The translations under genes were made by a program, and so were the position numbers. Positions 1-7,203 of a stretch of 64,000 bases of DNA are shown here, one piece after another (the stretch's first letter is position 1; every line of letters starts with the position of its first letter). Origin of the DNA: an uncultured Dorea sp. (lineage in GTDB: Bacteria; Bacillota; Clostridia; Lachnospirales; Lachnospiraceae); assembly GCA_948602995.1 (NCBI GenBank), contig CAPEBR010000012.1, forward strand, positions 1-64,000. The letters run 5' to 3'. The notes under the pieces are model-generated. The model saw only the letters and a program-made list of their open reading frames with translations, had not been told where the DNA came from and did no database searches.

Positions 1-24
1 GGTTTCTTTTTTTGTATTAATCAA

Positions 25-53
25 TTGAAGATAGTCGGAGAATAGATTATAAT
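25..53 (+). promoter_or_regulatory. sigma-A promoter of the toxin-antitoxin pair
   Basis: A -35 TTGAAG at 25-30 and a -10 TATAAT at 48-53 are separated by exactly 17 bp. Transcription would begin near 60, about 25 nt ahead of the ATG at 85. Confidence 0.65.
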
Positions 54-84
54 ATGAATAATCAAATAAGTGAAAGCGGGAAAA

Positions 85-534
85 ATGTTAGAGATTGAGT
101 TTATAAGTGAGGTGAGAGTGATTAATCAAGAGGAATCAAGAACTGTTACATTTACACTGGGAGATATGATATTTGAGTATGATGAACGAAAGAATGAGTA
201 TAATATTGAGCATCATGGTATATCTTTTAAACAGGCTGCCCGAGTGTTTTTTGATTATGATCGAATTGAACTATATGATGAAGAAAACAGTGAAGTTGAA
301 GATCGTTATGATACAATAGGGGATTTATCGGTGGGATATGCAAATATTTCTTCAGGAGAAACTGTAATCGGAAATATAGGTTCATTTATGGGAGAAATAA
401 ATGATATTATATTTGTTGTTTATACAGAGAGAGTGCAAATTGATGGGGACGAAGAAAAAACAGATGTTACGAGATTAATATCTGCCAGATTTGCAACAAA
501 TTTTGAAAGGGGGCTGTATTATGGTAAATACTAA
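85..534 (+). CDS. brnT: BrnT-family (DUF497) toxin-like ribonuclease
   Basis: BrnT proteins are small RelE-fold ribonuclease toxins. The family pattern is visible: the F-E-Y-D-x-x-K-N-x-x-N-x-x-x-H-G-I-S-F opening, then E-D-R-Y-x-T-I-G, then F-V-V-Y-T-E-R, and a C-terminal R-L-I-S-A-R-x-A-T with E-R. Two things are unusual. About 27 residues precede the normal start of the fold, and there is an insertion of roughly 15 residues before the F-V-V-Y-T-E-R strand. The ATG at 85 follows a weak GCGGGA; a GTG at 70 lies in frame without a ribosome site, and an internal ATG at 166 would give the compact family length. The stop overlaps the downstream antitoxin-like gene by 14 bp, as expected for a type II pair. 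Activity is untested, and the insertions could mean it is decaying. Confidence 0.75.
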   Translation: MLEIEFISEVRVINQEESRTVTFTLGDMIFEYDERKNEYNIEHHGISFKQAARVFFDYDRIELYDEENSEVEDRYDTIGDLSVGYANISSGETVIGNIGSFMGEINDIIFVVYTERVQIDGDEEKTDVTRLISARFATNFERGLYYGKY

Positions 535-715
535 TGGAATGACGAAAGAAATGATTGAATCTCTTGCTTTTTCGGAGGATGAAAAGGCTGCTCTTGCGGA
601 GGCAAGAAAGAGACCAGTTGTTTTTGATGAAGATTGTCCAGAGACAACCCCAGAAAGGGCTCTGAAATTCAGACGTGTTAATCCGCCGAGAAGCCGCGTA
701 GAAAAAGGGGCATAA
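521..715 (+). CDS. BrnA-like short antitoxin candidate
   Basis: This 64-residue product starts at ATG 521 behind a strong AAAGGGGG at 506-512, inside the last codons of the BrnT-like gene, so the two are translationally coupled. Its middle (P-V-V-F-D-E-D-C-P-E-x-T-P-E) resembles the toxin-wrapping segment of DUF4415/BrnA-type antitoxins. The C-terminal ribbon-helix-helix DNA-binding part typical of BrnA is absent; the protein ends soon after a basic P-P-R-S-R-V-E-K stretch. It may be a minimal antitoxin that neutralises without autoregulating, or a truncated one. The call rests on position and partial similarity. Confidence 0.6.
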   Translation: MVNTNGMTKEMIESLAFSEDEKAALAEARKRPVVFDEDCPETTPERALKFRRVNPPRSRVEKGA

Positions 716-726
716 AAATTCATATT

Positions 727-807
727 TCTTCGGTGTGCGACCGCACCCGTTGGTAGAGCACACGGCTGTTAACCGTGGGGTTGTTGGTTCGAGCCCAACT
801 CGGAGAG
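727..807 (+). tRNA. tRNA-Asn (GTT) with enlarged D arm
   Basis: The anticodon arm (763-777: five perfect pairs, loop CTGTTAA) carries anticodon GTT, and the T arm at 783-799 is perfect. The acceptor strands 727-733 and 800-806 pair over 7 bp with two G-U wobbles. The D region holds the usual GTTGGTAGAGC but is about 8 nt longer than normal because an extra small hairpin (GTGC-GACC-GCAC, 735-746) sits in its 5' half. No CCA is encoded. A terminator follows directly. It is either a working variant or a decaying tRNA gene marking an old integration site. Confidence 0.6.
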
Positions 808-815
808 TTTGAAAA

Positions 816-848
816 GTCCTGTAAACAACAGCGTTTGCAGGATTTTTT
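816..848 (+). terminator. Rho-independent terminator after the tRNA
   Basis: A 10-bp stem (TCCTGTAAAC with GTTTGCAGGA, one G-U pair) and a 6-nt loop are followed by a run of T. Bases 849-961 hold nothing recognisable. Confidence 0.8.
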
Positions 849-961
849 GTTATCAATCAATTCATTTTAAAAATAAAAGTTTGCATCGTGAGGTGAAGGC
901 GAGAAGAAGGTGAATAATCCAGAGCAAAATACAGCGCCTGTCCGGAGATTGGAAATCACAG

Positions 962-1034
962 GGTTCAGGTAGCTGTGGAAAAAATCTGACTTGGACATTG
1001 GACATTGGACATTGGACAGTGGTGAACGGGGGAG
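962..1034 (+). pseudogene. Detached N-terminal scrap of the LRR surface gene
   Basis: The frame starting at 962 reads G-S-G-S-C-G-K-N-L-T-W-T-L-D, the start signature of BspA/LRR_5 domains (S-G-x-C-G-x-N-L-T-W-T-L-D). It is out of frame with the LRR gene beginning at 1035. Four tandem copies of the heptamer TTGGACA (991-1018) lie inside it, and a TGA sits just before 1035 in the LRR frame. No signal peptide is encoded upstream. Confidence 0.65.
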
Positions 1035-2972
1035 ATGTATAACTATAAAGAATATAGCCCGGGGGAACTCCCTTGGTTCGATACTTATTCTTACGTATCT
1101 GTTGTTCCCATTAAAAGAATTGTGATTGAACCGGGAGTGACCAGCATCGGAGACGCTGCATTTTCCAATTGCAAATATTTAACAAGTGTTACAATTGCGG
1201 ATAGCGTGATCAGCATAGGAGAATATGTGTTCGTATATAGCAGCCTGACAAGCGTGACAATCCCGGGCAGTGTGACCAGTATCGAAGCAACCAGTTTCAA
1301 AAGCTCCAATTTGACGGAGATTACGGTTGCAGCTGAAAGCAGCAGCTATGCAGCTGAAAACAGCGTACTGTTCAATAAGGGAAAAACAGCGCTGCTCCAC
1401 TATCCCGCAGGAAAAAGCGGTACGGAATACAGTATTCCCGACAGTGTGACCAGCATTGGAAGATGTGCGTTCATGGACTGCAGAGAGTTGACGAGGGTAG
1501 AAATCCCAGATAGCGTGACCAGTATCGGACAAAGTTCGTTCTCAAATTGTGAAAATCTGACAGGCATGAAAATTCCCAATAGCGTGGCCAGTATCGGCGA
1601 TTATGCATTCTATAGATGTAAAAACCTGGCAAATGTAAAAATTCCCAATAGCGTGCTCAGCATCGGGGAAAGAGCGTTCGGGGAATGCAAAAGCCTGACA
1701 AGTGTAACAATTCCAGGAGGCGTGGCCAGTATCGGAAACGGTGCGTTTTCTTCATGTGAAAAACTGACAGGCGCAATCATCCTCGACGGCGTAACCAGTA
1801 TCGGTGATTCTGCATTCAACCATTGTCGTTTGGCAAGCGTAATCATTCCAGGAAGTGTGGACAGCATCGGAAAATATGCATTTGGATCTTGCAATTTGAC
1901 AAGCGTGACAATCCAGGACGGCGTAACCAGCATCGGAGACCATGCATTTTATAATACAAACAATCTGCGAAATGTGATGATTCCGAAAAGTGTAACCAGC
2001 ATCGGAGACTGTGCGTTTAAGTCTTCGTATCAAGGTGGTAATTTGACGGATGTCTATTATGGTGGAAATGAGAGCGATTGGGTTTCTATACAGATTGGTT
2101 CAGAAAATACTGCCCTTACTGATGCTGTTGTCCACTATAACAGTACGCAAGCTACTGTCAGGGAAAAAAGGGTAGGCTTTTTCTCGCCGCTTGCAGGAGA
2201 TGTATTTACCATGAGTATGGATTGGGGATGGGATTTACTTCTGAAAGGTTCTTCCATATCTTATGACAGCCGCCTTGCAGAAATTGCGCTGGCACTTTCC
2301 GGTGCATCGGAACGTTCGCAGGAGGCCGTGGAAGATATGCTGATCGGAAATCTTGAAGTTGATCCTGAATTGATTCTTTCGGCAAACTACAATCGGAAAT
2401 GGTATGAGACAGGTTATCCCGGCGTGACCTTTGGGCATAGGAGCATCATGCAAAGCAATGGTAAAAAGTCGCATATTATCACCATTGTGATTCGCGGCAC
2501 AACGAATGCGGCAGATGTATGGACGGATTTGGAGTCAACTACCGGCGCTTTTTCACGAAGTGCAAATAATATTTACAGTTTGCTCGAAACTTATATTGAA
2601 GGCTGCAGCATGAACGTGGGAGAAATCACTGGAGATAATGCAGTATTTTTTGTCGCCGGCCACAGCCTTGGTGGGGCGGTTGCCAATATCCTCGCAAAAG
2701 AACTGAATGAAGCATATGGTCGGGATAATGTTTTTGCGTATACCTTTGCAGCGCCCAGATCAACTTGGGATTTATTCAGCAATGACAATAAAAATATATT
2801 GAACATACTGAATACAGAGGATACAGTGCCAGTAGCGTTGTCCACGCAGCCAAACCGATATGGGATAGACGAATGGTTTTCCAATGTCTTATCTTATTAC
2901 AAGAGGCGACAATGCATCGGATTCGGGCAGAAGGATTTCAGGCGGCGGTGGATGGTGTCCTGTGGACATTGA
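1035..2972 (+). CDS. LRR_5 (BspA-like) protein with lipase domain, broken at both ends
   Basis: Residues 30-360 are about a dozen LRR_5 repeats of the form S-V-T-S-I-G-x-x-A-F-x-x-C-x-x-L-T-x-V-x-I-P. A class 3 lipase-type alpha/beta hydrolase domain follows, with the nucleophile elbow G-H-S-L-G-G (Ser at about 544) and a T-E-D-T-V-P segment fitting the acid residue. Such proteins are normally secreted cell-surface proteins, but no signal peptide is present, and the true N-terminal part lies out of frame upstream (962). The last 25 residues are out-of-frame sequence: the natural continuation resumes in another frame from 2884. The open frame is therefore the largest piece of a frameshifted gene and is probably not functional. 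M-Y-N-Y at the start is an internal motif of the LRR_5 N-cap, not a real start. Confidence 0.7.
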   Translation: MYNYKEYSPGELPWFDTYSYVSVVPIKRIVIEPGVTSIGDAAFSNCKYLTSVTIADSVISIGEYVFVYSSLTSVTIPGSVTSIEATSFKSSNLTEITVAAESSSYAAENSVLFNKGKTALLHYPAGKSGTEYSIPDSVTSIGRCAFMDCRELTRVEIPDSVTSIGQSSFSNCENLTGMKIPNSVASIGDYAFYRCKNLANVKIPNSVLSIGERAFGECKSLTSVTIPGGVASIGNGAFSSCEKLTGAIILDGVTSIGDSAFNHCRLASVIIPGSVDSIGKYAFGSCNLTSVTIQDGVTSIGDHAFYNTNNLRNVMIPKSVTSIGDCAFKSSYQGGNLTDVYYGGNESDWVSIQIGSENTALTDAVVHYNSTQATVREKRVGFFSPLAGDVFTMSMDWGWDLLLKGSSISYDSRLAEIALALSGASERSQEAVEDMLIGNLEVDPELILSANYNRKWYETGYPGVTFGHRSIMQSNGKKSHIITIVIRGTTNAADVWTDLESTTGAFSRSANNIYSLLETYIEGCSMNVGEITGDNAVFFVAGHSLGGAVANILAKELNEAYGRDNVFAYTFAAPRSTWDLFSNDNKNILNILNTEDTVPVALSTQPNRYGIDEWFSNVLSYYKRRQCIGFGQKDFRRRWMVSCGH

Positions 2973-3189
2973 TATTTATATTACGGCTCCCGAAGGACGG
3001 AGACTGGTTGGACGTATCAAAAACAATGTTGTAGATGATGCCGTAACGCAGGGCGTACTTCTCCGCGTGGACAGTGATAAAAAATATTTTTATTTCCCAT
3101 ATGACGGCGAATACACGATTGAATTGACAGGTACGGACGCAGGCACAATGAAGTTTTTTTTTGCAGGAAATGGATCTGGCCACTGGTGA
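2884..3189 (+). pseudogene. Second fragment of the LRR-lipase gene (beta-sandwich)
   Basis: From about residue 25 this frame continues the family's usual post-lipase domain (C-P-V-D-I-D-I-Y-I, V-G-R-I, K-Y-F-Y-F-P, Y-T-I-E-L-T-G-T-D-x-G-T-M). It ends prematurely at a run of nine T (3154-3162). Eight T would restore the frame into the next fragment, so a homopolymer slip caused the break. Confidence 0.65.
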
Positions 3190-3487
3190 GCCAACGGAAG
3201 GGACAGGTGTTGTCTTTGAAAACGTGGCTCTTGCGGATGGCAAGCAGATGAGCAGCACAGTCTGTATTGAGGGCGGCATCTTGGTTGACAGTGATGAAGA
3301 ATCAGAAGTCCGGCTTTTTGCTTTGGATGACAACAAAGCTGCTGTAAAAGAGGTACTGCCGGACGGAAACGGTACAGAAGTAATCCTTGAGGGAAATCAG
3401 GAAGAGCCAGGCGGCACGACAGAAAATCCCGGACCGCAAATAAGTCCGTTACATGGAAATCCAGCAATACAAAATATGCAACGGTAA
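3161..3487 (+). pseudogene. Third fragment of the LRR-lipase gene
   Basis: This frame continues the beta-rich surface domain (E-M-D-L-A-T-G-E, V-x-F-E-N-V-A-L-A-D-G-K) after the poly-T slip. It then loses frame again at about 3435, where sequence jumps into a Big_2 repeat in another frame, implying an internal deletion. Confidence 0.6.
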
Positions 3488-4038
3488 ACGGCAAAGGGGT
3501 TGTCACCTTGAAGAAAGCTGGAAAGGGCAAGAATGTCACAATTACAGCGACAGCGAAAGACGGAAGCGGCAAAAAATCATCTTACAAGATTAAGATCATG
3601 AAAGGCGTAGTGAAAAAAGTCACGATTGCCGGAAAAACTATCCGTATTGCAAAAGTGGGAACTTCCGTAAAACTCAAAGCAACTGTAAAGGCTTCTAAGG
3701 GAGCGAACAAAGTCCTGCAATGGACGAGTAGCAATAAAAAATATGCGGTTGTGAATGGTAGTGGTAAAGTGACCTTGAAAAAGGCGGGGAAAGGAAAAGG
3801 AGATAAATTTGAACCAATACGGAATGAAGGATTTTTTTCACTTAAATATCAAAAAGAGAGAGTAAGAAGAGAAAGGTTTGAATATGAAGAAAAAACAGCA
3901 TTCCATTTTTACATCATACTGACAGAAGATCCTTCCCGGATTATCGGTATGATAGGATTAAACAATGTAGTATGGGGAGCATTCTGCTCTGCTTTTTTGG
4001 GGTATAAATTAGATAAGAAAAGTAACGGAACAGAGTGA
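3439..4038 (+). pseudogene. Big_2 repeats fused to a GNAT acetyltransferase scrap
   Basis: From 3439 one frame encodes two bacterial Ig-like (Big_2) units: V-T-W-K-S-S-N-x-K-Y-A-T-V-N-G-x-G-V-V-T-L-K, then L-Q-W-T-S-S-N-K-K-Y-A-V-V-N. At about 3798 the second unit is cut and runs into unrelated sequence. That sequence resembles the middle of a RimJ/RimL-type GNAT acetyltransferase (E-D-P-S-R-I-I-G-M-I-G, then W-G-A-F-C-S-A-F-L-G-Y-K-L-D). Both partners are incomplete, so this is a recombination scar. The open part runs from a TTG at 3508 without a ribosome site. Confidence 0.6.
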
Positions 4039-4093
4039 AAAATAGAATTGTTGGGAACGGATCCTTTGATATGTGACAGGGAGCGTGAAATAT

Positions 4094-4450
4094 ATGGTAA
4101 AAGAAAGCTTAAAAAATTTTTGCAAATACAGCGCGTCAGATGAAGAATTATTTATGTATATTCGCATAAATGCCGGAGAATGGAATGAGGAATCATTTGT
4201 TAAAATGAAAAAGCTGGTTCGAGAAGTAATAAAAGATTATGAGAATGAGGAGTGTTACCCCAAAATATTCGTAAAATATTTTGTCTCAAACATACCGTCC
4301 ATTATCAATATATTATCCAATTTTAAAGGATGTACAGATGAGGATTTGCGTAAGGGCTATACGGTAGAATCTTATTTAAGTATGATTGCTGAAAGGATAA
4401 AAGAATTAGAAAAACTTAAAGTGGAGTTTCAAAATTCTTTGTGGGCATAA
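4094..4450 (+). CDS. Hypothetical small helical protein
   Basis: ATG 4094 follows an AGGGAG site (4078-4083) and gives 118 residues; a GTG at 4073 is less likely. The product is mostly helical, acidic and Lys-rich, with no signal peptide, membrane segment or motif I recognise. It is AT-rich like the rest of the decayed island and unlike genes from 4.7 kb onward. An immunity or accessory protein is possible, but nothing in the sequence proves it. Confidence 0.55.
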   Translation: MVKESLKNFCKYSASDEELFMYIRINAGEWNEESFVKMKKLVREVIKDYENEECYPKIFVKYFVSNIPSIINILSNFKGCTDEDLRKGYTVESYLSMIAERIKELEKLKVEFQNSLWA

Positions 4451-4528
4451 TAAATTACGATAAGCCGCTGCAGAGTGGCCCAGACTATCCGTTTGGAGAG
4501 TGGACGAAACGGGAGAAGCGGAGTAAAA

Positions 4529-4551
4529 TCGAGCCCGACCCGGGGAGCTTA
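4529..4551 (+). other. tRNA-like 3' end remnant
   Basis: The stretch TCGAGCCCGACCCGGGGAGC matches the T-loop to acceptor end of the tRNA-Asn at 790-807 (TCGAGCCCAACTCGGAGAG), and a similar terminator follows in both cases. No matching 5' half is visible upstream, so this is a partial copy. The pair may mark the two ends of the island. Confidence 0.4.
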
Positions 4552-4585
4552 AAAGCCCGTAAACGTTGTTGTTTACGGGCTTTGC
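4552..4585 (+). terminator. Rho-independent terminator
   Basis: A perfect stem AAAGCCCGTAAAC / GTTTACGGGCTTT with loop GTTGTT. It resembles the terminator at 816-848 in both sequence and position relative to the tRNA-like end. Confidence 0.75.
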
Positions 4586-4626
4586 ATATCTTAAGATAAG
4601 AGAGAAGTGGAAAATGGATCGCGCCT

Positions 4627-4659
4627 GAGCCTGCAGACATTCGCGTCTGCAGGCTTTCT
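4627..4659 (+). terminator. Hairpin between island and kinase gene
   Basis: A perfect 10-bp stem GCCTGCAGAC / GTCTGCAGGC with a 6-nt loop, followed by TTTCT. It lies 3' of the minus-strand kinase and could stop transcription from both sides. Confidence 0.5.
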
Positions 4660-4679
4660 ACGCACATAAGGAGAACGGT

Positions 4680-6170
4680 TTATCCTGGAAAGTGGTGCAT
4701 GCCTTTATAAAGCGCTTTGAAACGCTGGTATTTTTCCATGTGTTCTGCAAAATTCTCCGGATTTGGGAGAACCTGGTCAGAATATTGTACAACCTCATGA
4801 ATAGCAGAGGTGATATCAGGATAGACACCGATTGCAACTGCAGAGAGGATCATACAGCCCAGTGTTCCAGCCTCTTTGTTAACAAGAGTATAGACAGGCT
4901 TCTGAAAAATGTCTGCCCTTAAACGGGAGGAAACTGGGGAATTTGCAGCGCCTCCGGCCATGACTATTTTCTCAAAATTCAGGTTAAGAGGCGCGGCGTA
5001 TTCGTATGCAAGCTTAAGCTGATAGACGATGGCCTCTTTTAGAGCAAGATACAAATCCTCCTCAGTAGTTTCCAGTGATAATCCACAGATTGTACCAGAC
5101 ATATGGTAATTCAGGTCAGGATGACCGGAAGAGCCGAACTGCGGAAGTATGAGCACATCCGTATGCCTTCCGGCAACACGCTCATCCATATATTTAAAAA
5201 AGTCAATTCCTTTTGAGGCACACAGATCTCTTGTGCCCTTAAAAAGAGTATCCCGTGCCCAGTTCATCAGAGCGCCGCAGGTAGTTACTTCGAGTGTTGT
5301 GAAGAAGCAATCCGGAAGAGGATAAAGCATACAGGGCATCTGAAGCTTTTGCAGAGTATCCTTCGGATAAGTCTCAGGAAGTATCAGAGCAAGGCATTCA
5401 CATGTACCGATGCAGTCTTCCGCAAAGGAGGCATCTAGAAAGCCGCAGCCAAGAGCAGCGCAGACCTGGTCGTGTGCACCGGCGACAACGGGAATTCTGC
5501 CAGACAGGCGGCAGTACTGGGCAATATCGTCTTTTACATAACCGATGATAGTTCCGGAAGGCACCAGTGTGGAAAAATATTCTGATGTCAGGCTGGCAGA
5601 TGCGAGCAGCGTTTCGTCCCATTTTAAACGGTGGATATCCACCGCCATGCTTCTTCCCGCTGAACTGTAGCTGACCTTTCGTGCTCCGGTCAGCAGATAT
5701 CCAATATAGTCCTCGTAAAAGAAGATTTTCTTTGTTTTAGAGAGCACGTCTGTATGATCACGCATCCAGATTAATTTCGGAAGAGAGTAAAGCTGACTTG
5801 GAGCCAGTCCGGTAGTCTGGAAAATATAATCAGCTCCCGGATCTTTACAGATTTTTTCTACCCCCTCTTTGCCCCGGCTGTCGCCTGTCACCATAGAGGG
5901 GCATAAAACATGATCATTTTCGTCAAGACAGACGAGGGATTCTCCAAGACATGTGACAGAGATGGCCTGTATCGGTTCAGGGCAGCCTGATGCAGTCTCA
6001 GAGATGGACTGAAAGACCTTTTCCCGGACGGCGTCAGGGTCAATCTCTCGTGTGCCGTGACCTCGGTTTTCTGAATATTTTCTACTGGCCGAGCTAATGA
6101 TGTCTCCGGACAGGTTAAAGGCACATACCTTGCATCCGCTTGTTCCAATATCAATTCCTATAATTGCCAT
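4680..6170 (-). CDS. FGGY-family carbohydrate kinase
   Basis: A 496-residue kinase, normal length for FGGY enzymes that phosphorylate sugars or polyols using ATP. Visible features are the N-terminal phosphate-1 loop D-I-G-T-S-G-C-K, the catalytic-base segment G-A-H-D-Q-V, and the C-terminal ATP-binding V-M-A-G-G-A-A-N-S-P-V. ATG 6170 follows GGAGGATATT. The start overlaps the end of the upstream DeoR gene by 20 bp, so regulator and kinase form one minus-strand operon. The substrate cannot be read from sequence; it differs clearly from the xylulokinase at 14.1 kb, so the locus has two distinct kinases. Confidence 0.85.
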   Translation of the reverse strand: MAIIGIDIGTSGCKVCAFNLSGDIISSASRKYSENRGHGTREIDPDAVREKVFQSISETASGCPEPIQAISVTCLGESLVCLDENDHVLCPSMVTGDSRGKEGVEKICKDPGADYIFQTTGLAPSQLYSLPKLIWMRDHTDVLSKTKKIFFYEDYIGYLLTGARKVSYSSAGRSMAVDIHRLKWDETLLASASLTSEYFSTLVPSGTIIGYVKDDIAQYCRLSGRIPVVAGAHDQVCAALGCGFLDASFAEDCIGTCECLALILPETYPKDTLQKLQMPCMLYPLPDCFFTTLEVTTCGALMNWARDTLFKGTRDLCASKGIDFFKYMDERVAGRHTDVLILPQFGSSGHPDLNYHMSGTICGLSLETTEEDLYLALKEAIVYQLKLAYEYAAPLNLNFEKIVMAGGAANSPVSSRLRADIFQKPVYTLVNKEAGTLGCMILSAVAIGVYPDITSAIHEVVQYSDQVLPNPENFAEHMEKYQRFKALYKGMHHFPG

Positions 6171-6981
6171 AATATCCTCCGTTTACTTTATTTTCTTCGC
6201 CGCAGACCATGATATTTCCGCCGGCCTCTTTGAGCGTGTCCTGTACTGTCTCTGAAAGACCATTGTCTGTAATGATTCCGTCAAAATCCCTTACATGTGC
6301 ATAGCTGATTAAGCTGTAGGCTTCGAATTTGGATGAGTCTGCAAGAAGATAGATCTCGTTGGAAATACTCATGATTTTATGTTTTATGCCTGTTTCGGCA
6401 ACATTTCCGATCATGACATTGCCGTCTGGAGAAATCGCGTTGCAGCCCAGGAAGGCAATGTCTGCGTGAAAGTTATTGACCTGCATTTCAGCTAATGTAC
6501 CTCTGGATGACCATGTATTCAAATCAATCTCCCCGCCGACCATGATTACATTTGGAAATGGATGTGACAGAAGCTCAGCGGCAATGTTGACACCATTTGT
6601 AATAAAAAAGCAAGGAAGATCGTTTGGAATTAGTTTTGCCACACTTAATGTTGTAGTACCGGAATCAAGAAATATGTATTGGTTTGGATGTATCAGCTGA
6701 TATGCGGCATTTGCAATTGTTTGTTTGCATGAAGCCTGTTCTGTGATACGCGTGATGTAAGCGGGCTCTAGAACCACCCGTTCATGTTTATTCCCGGAAT
6801 CGGCGAGAATAGCGCCTCCATGTGTCCGGAGAATTTTACCCTGCGAGACAAGAAAGTCAAAATCCCGGCGGATCGTCATATCAGCAACATGAAATTGCTG
6901 TACAAGATCACTGATCTGTACCTTCCCGTTCTGCAGCAAAATATCCATAATAGCATCAAGACGTTTTGCTTTATTTGCCAA
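6151..6981 (-). CDS. DeoR-family sugar-responsive repressor
   Basis: Residues 1-57 form the DeoR winged helix (R-L-D-A-I-M-D-I-L-L, then D-M-T-I-R-R-D-F-D-F-L, then R-T-H-G-G-A). A DeoR C-terminal sugar-phosphate sensor follows, with F-L-D-S-G-T-T-T and D-x-S-K-F motifs. I chose the TTG at 6981 because GGGGAGGTG sits 5 nt upstream and because it begins at the family's usual N-terminus (276 residues); a longer reading from 7098 adds a hydrophobic tail with no ribosome site. It probably represses its own operon and the divergent catabolic genes until a phosphorylated intermediate binds. Confidence 0.85.
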   Translation of the reverse strand: MANKAKRLDAIMDILLQNGKVQISDLVQQFHVADMTIRRDFDFLVSQGKILRTHGGAILADSGNKHERVVLEPAYITRITEQASCKQTIANAAYQLIHPNQYIFLDSGTTTLSVAKLIPNDLPCFFITNGVNIAAELLSHPFPNVIMVGGEIDLNTWSSRGTLAEMQVNNFHADIAFLGCNAISPDGNVMIGNVAETGIKHKIMSISNEIYLLADSSKFEAYSLISYAHVRDFDGIITDNGLSETVQDTLKEAGGNIMVCGEENKVNGGYYGNYRN

Positions 6982-7007
6982 TGGAACACCTCCCCAAATT
7001 AAAAGAA

Positions 7008-7024
7008 TGTTTGAAATTCGAACA
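7008..7024. promoter_or_regulatory. Inverted repeat, candidate DeoR operator
   Basis: TGTTTGAAATTCGAACA is palindromic with one mismatch. It lies just downstream of the minus-strand -10 (7039-7044), where a bound repressor would block the regulator-kinase operon. Confidence 0.5.
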
Positions 7025-7038
7025 TAATAACTATAGAC

Positions 7039-7067
7039 AGTATAGATGGAATAACAGGAAAAGTCAA
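7039..7067 (-). promoter_or_regulatory. Promoter of the DeoR-kinase operon
   Basis: On the minus strand TTGACT (7067-7062) and TATACT (7044-7039) are 17 bp apart, close to the sigma-A consensus. Confidence 0.7.
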
Positions 7068-7131
7068 TATAAAGAAAGAAAATAAGCGTTTTCAACAAAA
7101 AACAAAGTGCTTATTTGGCAATAATGACATA

Positions 7132-7160
7132 TTGATATCAAAGAAAATGTAAGATATGAT
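7132..7160 (+). promoter_or_regulatory. Promoter of the 2-hydroxyacid dehydrogenase gene
   Basis: TTGATA (7132-7137) and TATGAT (7155-7160) are spaced by 17 bp; the start point would be near 7167. Confidence 0.6.
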
Positions 7161-7168
7161 AATAAATA

Positions 7169-7181
7169 GTTTGAAACAAAC
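7169..7181. promoter_or_regulatory. Second inverted repeat, candidate DeoR operator
   Basis: GTTTGAAACAAAC is a 5-3-5 palindrome at the predicted transcription start, continuing into ACATTTTGAA. It shares the TGTTYG/CRAACA half-site with 7008-7024 and with the region before 8561. Confidence 0.5.
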
Positions 7182-7203
7182 ATTTTGAATGGAGGGACAG
7201 CTT

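Noticed and set aside
991..1018. TTGGACA tandem repeat as replication iterons or as sites for the mobile-element palindrome
   Set aside because: It shares TGGACA with the palindromes, but these are direct repeats within an LRR coding remnant, far from the element and with no Rep gene.
1091..2033. Long open frames on the minus strand opposite the LRR gene
   Set aside because: They mirror the repeated LRR codons, have no ribosome sites and match no family.
4459..4551. Complete second tRNA gene
   Set aside because: Only the T-loop/acceptor end is recognisable; no matching 5' acceptor strand or anticodon arm.
6982..7098. Longer DeoR start with hydrophobic N-terminus
   Set aside because: It would place a membrane-like tail before the helix-turn-helix and covers the promoter and operator; the TTG at 6981 has a strong ribosome site.
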